A stretch of DNA of 64,000 nucleotides from Candidatus Obscuribacterales bacterium. GTDB taxonomy: Bacteria; Cyanobacteriota; Vampirovibrionia; Obscuribacterales; Obscuribacteraceae. Below are positions 17,234-25,987 of the stretch, piece after piece (position 1 is the first letter of the stretch; each line of letters opens with the position of its first letter). The notes beneath the pieces are model-generated. The model had not been told where the DNA came from. It ran no database searches and saw only the letters and a program-made list of their open reading frames with translations. The position numbers and the translations under genes are program-made. The stretch covers positions 1-64,000 of the forward strand of contig JAIEOQ010000009.1 of NCBI GenBank assembly GCA_019750335.1, given 5' to 3'.

Positions 17234-17968
17234 TTAGCCTTCATCGCCGGGAAGCGAGTCGTGAGGTGATTCTTGTTTAAGCAAGGCGCGAATGCCTTCC
17301 GGAGTTAAATAGCATTTTTCTTTTTCGCACCAGGTGATCTGTCTGACAAGCTCGTCTGGATCGTCGATGATTGTGAGCAAATCAAGTTCGTTTTCAAAAA
17401 GTAAGCCGCGCTCGACAACGGTATTACGTAACCATTCGATCAGCGGATTCCAAAATTTTGAACCAACCAGATATACCGGAAAACGTTTGATTTTGCTGGT
17501 TTGAATTAAATTGAGTGCTTCAAAAAGTTCGTCGATTGTGCCGAAACCGCCGGGCAAAATGATGAAAGCCATGGAATATTTTACGAACATCATTTTGCGG
17601 ATGAAAAAATAGCGGAACTCTAAAGTCATTGTTTGATAAGGATTAGGTCCGTGCTCTTCCGGCAATTTAATTGCCACGCCGACAGAAGTGCCGCCGCCGG
17701 CTTTAGCGCCTTTGTTGCCGGCCTCCATAATTCCCGGTCCGCCTCCGGTTAGAACGGCGAATCCGCATTGAGCAAGTTTGTATGAAATAGTTTCGGCAAG
17801 TTGGTATTCTGCATCTTCAGGGCGGCAGCGCTTTGAACCGAAGATGCTAACTGCGGGGCCGATGCGGGCCAGTTGATCGAAACCTTCGACAAGTTCGGAC
17901 ATAATCCGAAAAATTCGCCAAGTATCTTTCGCTGTTATTTCATTGACGACGAATTGGCTTTCATTCAT
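17234..17968 (-). CDS. LOG-family protein (cytokinin riboside phosphate phosphoribohydrolase type)
   Basis: A 244-residue Rossmann-type protein with the two LOG motifs GGGPGIMEAGNKGA (about 77-90) and PGGFGTIDELFEAL (about 139-152), plus RYFFIRKMMFVKYS between them. LOG enzymes cleave nucleoside 5'-monophosphates to base and ribose-5-phosphate; in bacteria most are uncharacterised TIGR00730 members. N- and C-terminal helical extensions (about 40 and 55 residues) make it longer than plant LOG. It stands 21 bp after the holA stop on the same strand and may belong to that transcript. Confidence 0.88.
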   Translation of the reverse strand: MNESQFVVNEITAKDTWRIFRIMSELVEGFDQLARIGPAVSIFGSKRCRPEDAEYQLAETISYKLAQCGFAVLTGGGPGIMEAGNKGAKAGGGTSVGVAIKLPEEHGPNPYQTMTLEFRYFFIRKMMFVKYSMAFIILPGGFGTIDELFEALNLIQTSKIKRFPVYLVGSKFWNPLIEWLRNTVVERGLLFENELDLLTIIDDPDELVRQITWCEKEKCYLTPEGIRALLKQESPHDSLPGDEG

Positions 17969-17988
17969 GAGCTGCTTGACTCCGCATT

Positions 17989-19038
17989 TTAATTCGTGAA
18001 AAACAAAGAGAGCGCGTGAAACTCTTTTATTTGTCCTGATTTCACCATATCTTCCAGGCGCGTTAATTCAGACTTTTTGTTGATCAGACTTTCCAGTGTC
18101 AGTTTTGAAAGTCGTTCCAACTCAAGTTTCAGAACCCAAGGATTGATTCCGAGGTCCGGCAATTTTTTTGCCATCTCGGCTGCCGGTAGTTCACGCCGCT
18201 GAATCCCTCTTCCGGCTGGCATGGTTGAAAGCACGCGCTCGGACGCTGTTTTAATATTGATCCATTTGCTGAAGGTAGTTTGCAGTACGGCAAAAATCGG
18301 AATTGCAGATTGTTGTTTGCCTAGAATCTCTTCGATATTTTCAATCACTTTGTTTTGCCGGCCAGCGATCCAATGATCGAGTAAAGCAAAAACATTCGAG
18401 TAGTGAGGGCTTAGTTGAGCCACGTGCTCAAGGGTTATGCGCTTCTCCGGATAAATGTATGTAGCTGTTTTTTCAATCTCCATGGCGATCATACGCAAGT
18501 TGCCTTCGCTGCTTTCGGCCAGATAATCGATCGCTTGATCGTCGATTACGGCGCCATGTTTGTGTGCGCGTTTGCGTCCCCAGTTGAGCATGTCCGGATT
18601 GTTTGAGCCGCTCCAAAACTTGATCTTAGGGAAATGCTCAATCTCACCGTGTTTTTCCATAACTTTTGAAGTTTTCAAAGTTTTGTCGAAATTCGCATTG
18701 CAGCGAAAGATCAAATAAGTGTTTGGCGCGATAGCAGCAAGTGCCTGATCCAAATCTTCAAGCAATTTATCTTTGCCGGCTTTTTTGCCGGTCGGAGCTT
18801 CGTCGTCGGATTTACCGCGTTTTTTCGTGAAAAAATCGCAGCGATCCAAAAGCACAATTTTGTTGCCTAAACCGAAAGGCACTGTTGCTGCGGCGTCGAT
18901 TGCTTGTTTTAAATCCGGATTCTCGATGCAACTGAAATTGAAGTTTGACCAAGCCGGATCCAAAAGTTCTGCTTTCAGAGTGTCGAGACGCTCTGCTATC
19001 AGTAGCTCTTCTTCTCCGGCTAAAACTATGGCTGGCAT
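17989..19038 (-). CDS. holA: DNA polymerase III, delta subunit
   Basis: The start is the ATG at 19038 (MPAIVLAGEEELLIAERLDTL); longer readings to 19146 run into phoU. The 349-residue protein has the clamp-loader delta plan. Domain I contains a degenerate nucleotide site: GEEELLIAERLD for the Walker A region, VLLDRCDFF and YLIFRCNANFDKTLK. A helical domain II (LAESSEGNLRMIAMEIEKTA) and collar domain III (about 210-345) follow. It loads the beta clamp onto primed DNA. Its first 13 bases overlap the end of phoU, implying coupling to a phosphate-regulator operon. Confidence 0.88.
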   Translation of the reverse strand: MPAIVLAGEEELLIAERLDTLKAELLDPAWSNFNFSCIENPDLKQAIDAAATVPFGLGNKIVLLDRCDFFTKKRGKSDDEAPTGKKAGKDKLLEDLDQALAAIAPNTYLIFRCNANFDKTLKTSKVMEKHGEIEHFPKIKFWSGSNNPDMLNWGRKRAHKHGAVIDDQAIDYLAESSEGNLRMIAMEIEKTATYIYPEKRITLEHVAQLSPHYSNVFALLDHWIAGRQNKVIENIEEILGKQQSAIPIFAVLQTTFSKWINIKTASERVLSTMPAGRGIQRRELPAAEMAKKLPDLGINPWVLKLELERLSKLTLESLINKKSELTRLEDMVKSGQIKEFHALSLFFTN

Positions 19039-19694
19039 GGCTTGCTCTCTTCTTCCGCATCGATGCGTTTGCCGGTTACCATAAAGTATGTACGCTTGGC
19101 GATTGAAGTGCAGTAATCGCCCATGCGTTCCAGATAGCGCGTGCAAAATAAAAGTTGCGTACTGCGCTGGGCATCGGTTTGTCCTTGCTGTCCAAGATCG
19201 GACAACAGTTTTTTGGAAAGAAGATCGTGTAAATAATCCACGCCGCTGTCGCGTTGAAGTATTTCCGGTACTTTATCAACGGCATCGGTGAGAAAAACCA
19301 AAAGCACTTCGTCGACCATGCGATTAACTATGTTAGCCATTTCAGCTAATTGCGGTGGGATTGGCACTGAATCGGAAGCCACCCAGCTGACTAGTTTCGC
19401 GATCCGTAAAGCATGATCGGCAAGTCGTTCGAATTTGGCAGCAATTAAAGTACTGCCCACAAGAGTGCGAATCTCTTGGGCTGTAAAATCCTGGCGGTCA
19501 GCTAAAAGATCCAAACATTTTTCTTCGATTCTTTGACAGAATTTGTTGATCTCTTCTTCTTGTTGCTCAATGGCCTCAAAATTTGCCTTGGGATCTTTAG
19601 TCAAAATCAAAGTCAATCCCTGCAACGTTTTGCCAACAAGCCGTCCCATGGTCAGGACGTCCTCTTTCATTAGCGTTACAGATCGAGTCTTCAT
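19026..19694 (-). CDS. phoU: PhoU-like phosphate signalling protein
   Basis: A 222-residue all-helical protein with two PhoU repeats, each with the metal-binding E/DxxxD signature: KFERLADHALRIA (about 86-98) and YLERMGDYCTSIA (about 190-202). PhoU relays phosphate status between the Pst transporter and the PhoR kinase. The gene overlaps the upstream response regulator by 4 bp (ATGA) and the downstream holA by 13 bp. No pst genes are nearby, so phosphate as the signal is inferred from the family. Confidence 0.92.
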   Translation of the reverse strand: MKTRSVTLMKEDVLTMGRLVGKTLQGLTLILTKDPKANFEAIEQQEEEINKFCQRIEEKCLDLLADRQDFTAQEIRTLVGSTLIAAKFERLADHALRIAKLVSWVASDSVPIPPQLAEMANIVNRMVDEVLLVFLTDAVDKVPEILQRDSGVDYLHDLLSKKLLSDLGQQGQTDAQRSTQLLFCTRYLERMGDYCTSIAKRTYFMVTGKRIDAEEESKPCQP

Positions 19695-20425
19695 TTCTGT
19701 ACCTCTACATTACTTGGGCTGTTCAAGCGGTAACCGAGTCGGTGCACGGTTTCCAAAAGAGTGGGGTTTTTCGGATCTTCTTCCAGTTTTTGTCTGAGCC
19801 AGCGAATATGCACGGCAACAGTTTTCGCATCACCGGCAAAATCATATCCCCAGACTTGATTTAAAAGTACTTCGGTAGACATGGTTTTTTCCACGTTGAG
19901 CATAAGCACGCGTAGAAGCGTAAACTCTTTTGGCGAAAGGTCTAATATTTTTCCTCTGTTTGTTACCCGGCGTGCTTCGTCATCGAGAACCAGCTCTCCG
20001 ACAGTAAGCTTGCTTGATTTGCCGTCTTTTTTGCTGCGGCGCAAAAGAGCTTGAACCCGGGCCAAGAGTTCAACCGAATTGAACGGCTTAGCTAGATAAT
20101 CGTCAGCGCCGGCAGTTAAACCTTCGGCAATATCGTTTGGTGCCGAACGTCCGGTGAGCATCAAGATCGGTACTTCGACTGAACGACTGCGCAAAATCTT
20201 GCAAATTTCCGGACCGATCATATCCGGCAGAGTCCAATCAAGAATAATCAAATCCGGGCTTGTGGCATCCAGTCCGGAGAGAGCGCTGCTACCGTTGTTG
20301 AAAGATTTGGTTTCGTAACCTTGTCGCTTGAGATTGAAACTCAAAGTTTCGATGATTGTTTCATCATCATCAACGAGCATAATGCGGCGGGTGGTTTTTT
20401 GATTATTCGCTTTCATTGAAAACAT
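19691..20425 (-). CDS. PhoB-like response regulator
   Basis: A 244-residue OmpR/PhoB-type regulator with receiver domain (about 14-128; acidic Asp19-Asp21, phospho-acceptor Asp63 in LIILDWTLP, Lys in LAKPFN) and winged-helix domain (about 140-236; LDLSPKEFTLLRVLM, TVAVHIRWLRQKLEEDP). The kinase gene ends 13 bp upstream and phoU overlaps downstream, so a PhoR-PhoB-PhoU module is likely. Some sequence resemblance is also seen to the regulator at 11058 (LDWxLP). Targets unknown. Confidence 0.9.
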   Translation of the reverse strand: MFSMKANNQKTTRRIMLVDDDETIIETLSFNLKRQGYETKSFNNGSSALSGLDATSPDLIILDWTLPDMIGPEICKILRSRSVEVPILMLTGRSAPNDIAEGLTAGADDYLAKPFNSVELLARVQALLRRSKKDGKSSKLTVGELVLDDEARRVTNRGKILDLSPKEFTLLRVLMLNVEKTMSTEVLLNQVWGYDFAGDAKTVAVHIRWLRQKLEEDPKNPTLLETVHRLGYRLNSPSNVEVQK

Positions 20426-20437
20426 TCTCTGGATAAA

Positions 20438-21121
20438 TCAAGGTTCCGGAAACTCAAGTCGAAAACAGGAGCCGGAACCCTCTTGCGATTGTACTTGTAT
20501 CTTAGCATCGTGCAGGTCGAGTACTTGTTTGACTATTGATAAGCCAAGCCCGGTTCCGGCCCGTGAACTGCTTTTATCGATGCGATAAAAACGTGAAAAA
20601 ATCTTCGGTATTTCTTGCTCGGCCATACCGATTCCTTCGTCTTGGATTGAGAATGTACCGCGCTCAGGTCCGGCCTTAATTTTGACACAGCCGCCCGGCT
20701 CGGAGAATTTGACTGCATTCTCGAGAAGGTTGACCAACACTTGGTCGAACTGTTGAGAGTTAGCATAAATGCGGAAATCGGAAGCCACTTCAACGACAAT
20801 CCTTAGATCTTTTTCTTTCGACAGTCTTGAAACTGATTCAATGGCATATTCGATCTTTTCCGCTAGAGATAACCACTTACATTTTAGAGTTTGGCGGCGA
20901 GCAGCAACCGGCTCCAAGCAGAGCATGTCCTGAACGAGCACTTGCAAGCGATCCGCCTCTTGATAGGCTCTTTTCAGCATACGCCGACTGGTATCTTTAT
21001 CTTCAAGAGCGCCATCTAAAAGAGTTTCAAGCAAAAGTTTGATATTCGCTATTGGCAACCGCAGCTCATGGGCCGCTTCTGCCACTTGTATGGAAGCATC
21101 TTTGTTTGCTTGCTCTTTCAT
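20438..21121 (-). CDS. Soluble histidine kinase core (PhoR-like position)
   Basis: Only 227 residues: HisKA from residue 10 (phospho-acceptor His18 in AAHELRLPIANIKLLLE) and HATPase (about 115-225; N box NLLENAVKFSEPGG, G boxes IQDEGIGM and AGTGLGLSIV). There is no membrane helix, PAS or other sensor domain, so input must come through a partner, perhaps PhoU. The H-box reads HELRLP rather than HELRTP. It heads the kinase-regulator-phoU-holA run and is divergent from gpmI. Confidence 0.88.
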   Translation of the reverse strand: MKEQANKDASIQVAEAAHELRLPIANIKLLLETLLDGALEDKDTSRRMLKRAYQEADRLQVLVQDMLCLEPVAARRQTLKCKWLSLAEKIEYAIESVSRLSKEKDLRIVVEVASDFRIYANSQQFDQVLVNLLENAVKFSEPGGCVKIKAGPERGTFSIQDEGIGMAEQEIPKIFSRFYRIDKSSSRAGTGLGLSIVKQVLDLHDAKIQVQSQEGSGSCFRLEFPEP

Positions 21122-21231
21122 CGATACCGTTCGGGAAACTTACTGAAAAGATACTCTTTGCTTACAGTTTTCGTTGAACTTGTTAAGATGATTTTTTCTG
21201 TAACATAGATATTTTGCCGGGAGGGATTGTC

Positions 21232-22764
21232 TTGGGTCCGCTAACACTTTTGATTTTGGATGGTTGGGGCGTCAGTTCCGAGCAAAAGGGTAACGCAATT
21301 CTTGCCGCAAAAACACCGAATTATGACTATATGCGTTCGCACTTTGCCAACAGTCTGCTCGATGCCTCGGGCGCTTATGTCGGTTTGCCGCCAGGGCTGA
21401 TGGGCAACTCGGAAGTCGGGCACTTGAATATCGGTGCCGGTCGTGTTGTTATTCAAAAATTAACGCAAATAAGTCAAACCATTATTGATGGCTCATTTTT
21501 CAAAAACCCGGCTTTACTGGCTGCTTGCCAGGCAGCAAAAGCTAAGCGTGGCGCTTTGCACATAATCGGTCTTGTTAGTGACGGTTGTGTTCATTCCAGC
21601 CCCGATCATTTAGATGGTTTGTTGCAGCTTGCATATCGTGAAGGGATCTCCGAAATAATCGTTCACCCGATTTTGGATGGACGTGACACGCCGCCTAGAT
21701 CTGCGCTTAGATTCATGCGCGAGCTTGAAGCCAAGTTGCAAGCAAATGGAGGCAAGATTGGCGTAGTTTGTGGGCGATACTATGCTATGGATCGCGACAA
21801 TCGTTGGGAGCGCGTTGAGAGATATTGGCGAGCCTTGGTGCTTTCCGAAGGTCTGCCTGCCGGATCGGCTGTTGAAGCGGTAAACGTGGCTTACGATCGC
21901 GATGAGAACGATGAGTTCATTCTGCCGGCTATTGTCACTGCCAGGCCGATCAAAGATGGCGATAGTGTCATCTGTTTCAACTTTCGTCCGGATCGAGTCA
22001 GACAGATCAGTCGTTGTCTGACGACGGTGGATTTTGCCGAGTTTGCGCGTCCGCTGGTGCCGGACATTTATTATGCTTGCATGACCGAATATGATTCGAG
22101 CTTGAAGCTACCTGTGGCTTTTTCACCGGAGCAGCTGCCTTCTCAAGATATGGAAATGACTTTACCTGAGCTTTTAGCTTGTCACAAAGTCCATCAGCTA
22201 CATCTTGCTGAAACGGAAAAATACGCTCATGTCACTTACTTCTTTAACGGTGGAAAAGAGGCGGAGAATGAGCTTGAAGAGCGAGTTTTGGTGCCTTCTC
22301 TTAAAGTAGCCACTTATGACAAAGCTCCGGCAATGCAAACTCCCTTGGTCTGCGATATGGCTTGTCAGGCTATCGAATCTGGGAAGTATCCATTTCTGGT
22401 TGTGAATTTTGCCAATCCGGATATGGTCGGACATACCGGCTTCATGGAACCGGCTGTAGATGCGGTTATGTCGGTGGATCAGGCTTTTGGCAAGCTTTTA
22501 GAATCGACAAAAAAAGCCGGTGGTACTTTAATGATTACAGCCGATCATGGAAATATAGAACAAATGATCGATTTAAGAACTGGTGAGCCGCATACTGCCC
22601 ATACCACTAATCCGGTACCATTTATAGTGGCAGATTTCAGCGGGAAAATGAATGGGCATAAGCTGGAGAATGGTGCTCTTGAAGATGTAGCGCCGACTAT
22701 GCTGCAAATTATGGGTATTGCTAAACCGGGCGCCATGACGGGCAAATCGTTAATCGTCGGTTGA
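21232..22764 (+). CDS. gpmI: 2,3-bisphosphoglycerate-independent phosphoglycerate mutase
   Basis: Interconverts 3- and 2-phosphoglycerate using Mn2+. The start is TTG at 21232, preceded by GGGAGGG (21219-21225) at the correct distance and giving (M)GPLTLLILDGWG; a TTG at 21214 would translate the ribosome site. The 510-residue protein has the alkaline-phosphatase fold with the phosphoserine site LMGNSEVGHLNIGAGR, and HSSPDH, DGRDTPP, RYYAMDRDNRW, ADHGNIEQM and HTAHTTNPVPF. Length is normal. Enolase is at 44-45 kb; no other glycolytic gene is adjacent. Confidence 0.96.
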   Translation: MGPLTLLILDGWGVSSEQKGNAILAAKTPNYDYMRSHFANSLLDASGAYVGLPPGLMGNSEVGHLNIGAGRVVIQKLTQISQTIIDGSFFKNPALLAACQAAKAKRGALHIIGLVSDGCVHSSPDHLDGLLQLAYREGISEIIVHPILDGRDTPPRSALRFMRELEAKLQANGGKIGVVCGRYYAMDRDNRWERVERYWRALVLSEGLPAGSAVEAVNVAYDRDENDEFILPAIVTARPIKDGDSVICFNFRPDRVRQISRCLTTVDFAEFARPLVPDIYYACMTEYDSSLKLPVAFSPEQLPSQDMEMTLPELLACHKVHQLHLAETEKYAHVTYFFNGGKEAENELEERVLVPSLKVATYDKAPAMQTPLVCDMACQAIESGKYPFLVVNFANPDMVGHTGFMEPAVDAVMSVDQAFGKLLESTKKAGGTLMITADHGNIEQMIDLRTGEPHTAHTTNPVPFIVADFSGKMNGHKLENGALEDVAPTMLQIMGIAKPGAMTGKSLIVG

Positions 22765-22997
22765 CAATTGTCTTTTCGGTTTGTAAACAGACAAAGCCTT
22801 ATCGAATCGATAATCTCTATATATTTAAAACGCATCCAATCAAGGTCATTGCTAGTCGCTGATATTCGGTGTTATCATGGCGGCCGCTTTGAATTGGCTA
22901 CAATTACTATCTTGTCAACATGCAAGTGGTCTAAGCCAAATGATGGTTAAACCATTTAATAGAGGCGTAAACAGTCAGAAGGAGACGAACAAGGTTT

Positions 22998-23252
22998 ATG
23001 GCTAAACTTCAAACATTAGCACTTGCCACAGCAAGTTTTGCATTGGCAGCTGCGCTTACCGCTTGCGGTGGCTCAACACCGGAAAGCACCACCACCACTT
23101 CAACAAGTGACGGTGCTACCACCACTGAAACCACCACAACAACCGGTGCGGATACCGCAACCAGCACAACAACAACAACCGATGCTGGCACACTGGCTGC
23201 TGGTGATACCACCACCACCACCACCGAAACCACAACAACAACCGGACAGTAA
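22998..23252 (+). CDS. Small Thr-rich lipoprotein
   Basis: An 84-residue protein with a lipoprotein signal peptide (MAKLQTLALATASFALAAAL) ending in lipobox LTAC, so Cys23 should be lipidated. The remaining 60 residues are almost only Thr, Glu, Ser, Gly, Ala and Asp (TTTETTTTTG, TSTTTTTDAGT), an extended low-complexity tail that could be O-glycosylated or span a surface layer. The codons are dominated by ACC/ACA runs, forming microsatellites. AAGGAG is present 13 nt before the ATG. It is flanked downstream by three hairpins. No enzymatic function is expected. Confidence 0.72.
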   Translation: MAKLQTLALATASFALAAALTACGGSTPESTTTTSTSDGATTTETTTTTGADTATSTTTTTDAGTLAAGDTTTTTTETTTTTGQ

Positions 23253-23253
23253 T

Positions 23254-23279
23254 TGCTGAAATCCTTCGGGATTTAGCTT
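23254..23279 (+). other. UUCG-capped stem-loop just after the lipoprotein stop
   Basis: GCT(G)AAATCC pairs with GGATTTAGC around a TTCG tetraloop, with one bulged G, two bases after the stop codon. It may protect the mRNA 3' end. Confidence 0.6.
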
Positions 23280-23307
23280 CTGCCGAGTGGTAGTAGATAA
23301 GATTTAA

Positions 23308-23339
23308 GCCGCATTTGAGTTCGCTCATTTGCGGCTTTT
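23308..23339 (+). terminator. Rho-independent terminator after the lipoprotein gene
   Basis: GCCGCA pairs with TGCGGC and TGAG with CTCA around a TTCG tetraloop (2x2 internal loop of T's), followed by TTTT. Stable and well placed 55 bp after the stop. Confidence 0.8.
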
Positions 23340-23340
23340 G

Positions 23341-23382
23341 TCATTCAGAAGTTAAACCGATATCGGTTTAACTTCTGAATGA
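23341..23382. repeat. 42-bp perfect palindrome
   Basis: The 21 bases from 23341 (TCATTCAGAAGTTAAACCGA + T) are followed immediately by their exact reverse complement to 23382, with no spacer and no mismatch. The flanking bases (G at 23340, A at 23383) do not extend the pairing. It begins one base after the T-run of the preceding terminator. It could be a bidirectional terminator, an operator or a recombination/replication site. Confidence 0.9.
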
Positions 23383-23525
23383 AGCAGGTCAAGAGGGGGC
23401 GTTTGCGGACCGCCCATTTTCTGCTACTCTGAGCAGACGGCTGGATTTGGAATTGGGAATGTTGTTAAATTAGCTTAATTCGAAATGCGGCAACTTAAAA
23501 GTATCAGCGAAGAAAGCGAGCAAGA

Positions 23526-24254
23526 ATGATTCGCCGACGTGATAACCGGCAATGGGACCAACTTAGGCCCGTTAAATTCACGAGAAATTTCACTAAAAAT
23601 GCCGATGGCTCGGTTTTGGTTGAATTTGGTGATACGAAAGTATTGACCACAGCCAAAATAGAAGAACGTGTTCCGGCGTTTTTGATCGGTAAAGGCGAGG
23701 GCTGGATTACCGCCGAGTATTCTCTTTTGCCTGGTTCAACTCACGTACGTAGCACTCGCGAGGTAACGCGCGGGCAACCCTCAGGTCGGACTTTGGAAAT
23801 ACAAAGGTTAATTGGCCGCTGTTTACGCGCTGTCGTTGACAGGCGCCATCTAGGAGAGCGCACAATCACTCTTGATTGCGATGTGCTCCAAGCCGATGGC
23901 GGCACACGCGTGGCAAGTATTAACGGGGCTTACATCGCTCTTTATGATGCGCTCTTAAAGCTGCAAAAATCTTGTTTCTGGGACAGCTTGCCCATCGTTG
24001 AGGCCATGGCCGCTGTAAGCATTTGTGATATCAATGGACAGCTTCTGCTTGATCCTAATTATCAGGAAGATTCTCAGGCCGCTCTTGATAGTAATGTGGT
24101 CCTAACTGAATCTGGGCGAGTCCTGGAGATTCAAATGACGGCCGAAGATAAACCTTATGATTCGGCAAAAGTCTTTGATCTGCTCAAGCTGGCGGAAAAA
24201 GGCGTAAAAGAAGTTATTGAGCTTCAATCGCAAACTTTAGGCGGACGATTTTAA
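23526..24254 (+). CDS. rph: Ribonuclease PH
   Basis: A phosphorolytic 3'-5' exoribonuclease that trims tRNA 3' ends. The 242-residue protein is of standard length with RPVKFTRNFTKNADGSVLVEFGDTKVL, EYSLLPGSTHVRSTREVTRGQPSGRTLEIQRLIGRCLRAVVD (phosphate-binding Arg-rich segment) and LDCDVLQADGGTRVASINGAYIAL (catalytic Asp region), all family hallmarks. It starts 143 bp after the palindrome. The usual neighbour (RdgB-type dITPase) is absent. Confidence 0.96.
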   Translation: MIRRRDNRQWDQLRPVKFTRNFTKNADGSVLVEFGDTKVLTTAKIEERVPAFLIGKGEGWITAEYSLLPGSTHVRSTREVTRGQPSGRTLEIQRLIGRCLRAVVDRRHLGERTITLDCDVLQADGGTRVASINGAYIALYDALLKLQKSCFWDSLPIVEAMAAVSICDINGQLLLDPNYQEDSQAALDSNVVLTESGRVLEIQMTAEDKPYDSAKVFDLLKLAEKGVKEVIELQSQTLGGRF

Positions 24255-24359
24255 GTAAAGTCCAGCTTAATTTTATGTCTCAAATTGTCTGTGGATCGGA
24301 TCTATCAACGTAAGATAGAGGTCAAGAGATTTGAGCGCTTTGCTTAGTTGGAATAAATT

Positions 24360-25907
24360 TTGGACTTATCCGAACAGCTTTACGATCCAATCAAAGAAAC
24401 TTTCCGAGACGTTACAGCCTGGAAACTTTTTTGCTCTTGCTGGCGAATTTTTTGGCGCATCTATTCCAGTCAAGGTTTTGCTGGGGCAAAGCGTGTAATT
24501 CCGATTGTCTGGACGATCATTTTTAGTGTTAGAGGATTTGCGCGTTATCACGCTTTGGAATTCGAGCAGATGCTCGAGGAGCAGGATTCGGATAAAGATC
24601 CCGAAGAACGAGTTCTTGAAGAAGCGGAATATGAGGAATATCGCCGACTTGGTCGCTGGTTGCGAGAACGACTTTATAATCTTGGCCCAACTTTTATAAA
24701 GATTGGTCAAACTCTGTCTACGCGAGCCGATCTTGTCCCTTTGCCGACAATGCTTGAATTGACGACTTTGCAAGAGTCTGTTCAGCCCTTTGCTTGGTCC
24801 ATAGCGCGTGCAGCCATTGTGCGCGACTTAGGCGCGGAGCCGAAAAATTTGTTTGCCGATTTTGATGAAGAACCGCTGGCGGCCGCCAGCTTGAGCCAGG
24901 CTTATAAAGCTGTTTTGCGGGACGGACGTGATGTTGTGGTTAAAGTACAGCGTCCAAACCTGACAAAGATTATTTCAGCTGATGTAGAGACCCTTGCCGC
25001 TGTTGCTCAAGAAGTGATGCGTTATCCTAGCCTTTGTCGCCATACCGATTGGCCGGGGATCGTCGAAGAGTTTGCTCGCACCATTTTTGAAGAGATTGAT
25101 TATATTAAAGAAGGGCGAAATGCCGATACTTTCCGCCATAACTTTCGCGGTAACGAACAAATATTTATTCCGCGTATTATCTGGCGTTTGACCGGACGGC
25201 GAGTGCTGACCATTGAGTATGTTCCCGGTGTGCGGATCGATAACGGGCAAGCTCTTGATGCAATGGGTGTTGACCGTCGTGAGCTTACTGCTACCGGTGT
25301 GAACTTTTATTTGCGCCAACTTTTGGAAGACGGCTTCTTTCATGCCGATCCCCATCCGGGCAATATGCGGATTATGGCTGATGGGCGGGTCGGAGTATTT
25401 GATTTTGGCATGGTCGGGCGGGTAAAACCGGAGCTTAAGCAAGCCATGGTCAATACTTTTATGCATGTCGTAAAACGAGAATATGCTTCGGTTGTTGATG
25501 ATTTTGTCGCCATGGGTTTTTTGGATCCCACTGCTGACCGACAGTCTTTGTGTGAAGAGCTAACACCGATTCTGGAATCGCGCTTTAATGAAGGCATCAG
25601 TCGCGTTCGTTTTCGCAAGCTGCTTTTTGATTTTTCTGATGTCGTTTATCGCTATCCTTTCCGTTTACCCTCGGAGTTCACCTACATAATGCGTGCGCTT
25701 TTGACTCTGGAAGGCATTGCTTTATCAATCAATCCGGAATTCAACTTTGTCGATGCTGCTATGCCCTTTGCGCAAAAGCTTATTTGGAGAGAATCCGGCG
25801 CAACATTTCGCCATGTAATTATCAAAGAGGTTTTTAACGACGGGCGTTTCAATCCTCAAGCCGCTCTCAATCTGGTGAAAACGGCCTATAAACTTACCCG
25901 TAGCTAA
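24360..25907 (+). CDS. ABC1/UbiB-family atypical kinase
   Basis: A 515-residue protein of the UbiB/ADCK/ABC1 family. The KxGQ motif FIKIGQTLSTRADLVP (about 113-128), the Ala-rich nucleotide loop AAASLSQAYKAVL (about 177-189), catalytic Lys in VVVKVQRP, the catalytic loop FFHADPHPGNMRI and metal-binding VFDFGMVG are all present. The family supports quinone/prenyl-lipid metabolism through an ATPase or kinase-like activity. The start is a TTG, since an in-frame stop lies two codons upstream. A hydrophobic stretch near 25-60 (FAGAKRVIPIVWTIIFSVRG) may attach it to the membrane; the C-terminal membrane helices of E. coli UbiB are not obvious. Confidence 0.92.
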   Translation: MDLSEQLYDPIKETFRDVTAWKLFCSCWRIFWRIYSSQGFAGAKRVIPIVWTIIFSVRGFARYHALEFEQMLEEQDSDKDPEERVLEEAEYEEYRRLGRWLRERLYNLGPTFIKIGQTLSTRADLVPLPTMLELTTLQESVQPFAWSIARAAIVRDLGAEPKNLFADFDEEPLAAASLSQAYKAVLRDGRDVVVKVQRPNLTKIISADVETLAAVAQEVMRYPSLCRHTDWPGIVEEFARTIFEEIDYIKEGRNADTFRHNFRGNEQIFIPRIIWRLTGRRVLTIEYVPGVRIDNGQALDAMGVDRRELTATGVNFYLRQLLEDGFFHADPHPGNMRIMADGRVGVFDFGMVGRVKPELKQAMVNTFMHVVKREYASVVDDFVAMGFLDPTADRQSLCEELTPILESRFNEGISRVRFRKLLFDFSDVVYRYPFRLPSEFTYIMRALLTLEGIALSINPEFNFVDAAMPFAQKLIWRESGATFRHVIIKEVFNDGRFNPQAALNLVKTAYKLTRS

Positions 25908-25987
25908 CCGCTACATTGGGTAAAATACGCTTGATTTATTAATTTATTTGTTATATTTATAGTGTTCTACTGTCTTATTGAGGCTCC

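Noticed and set aside
24975..25466. 163-codon minus-strand frame inside the ubiB-like gene
   Set aside because: Antisense shadow of strongly conserved kinase motifs.
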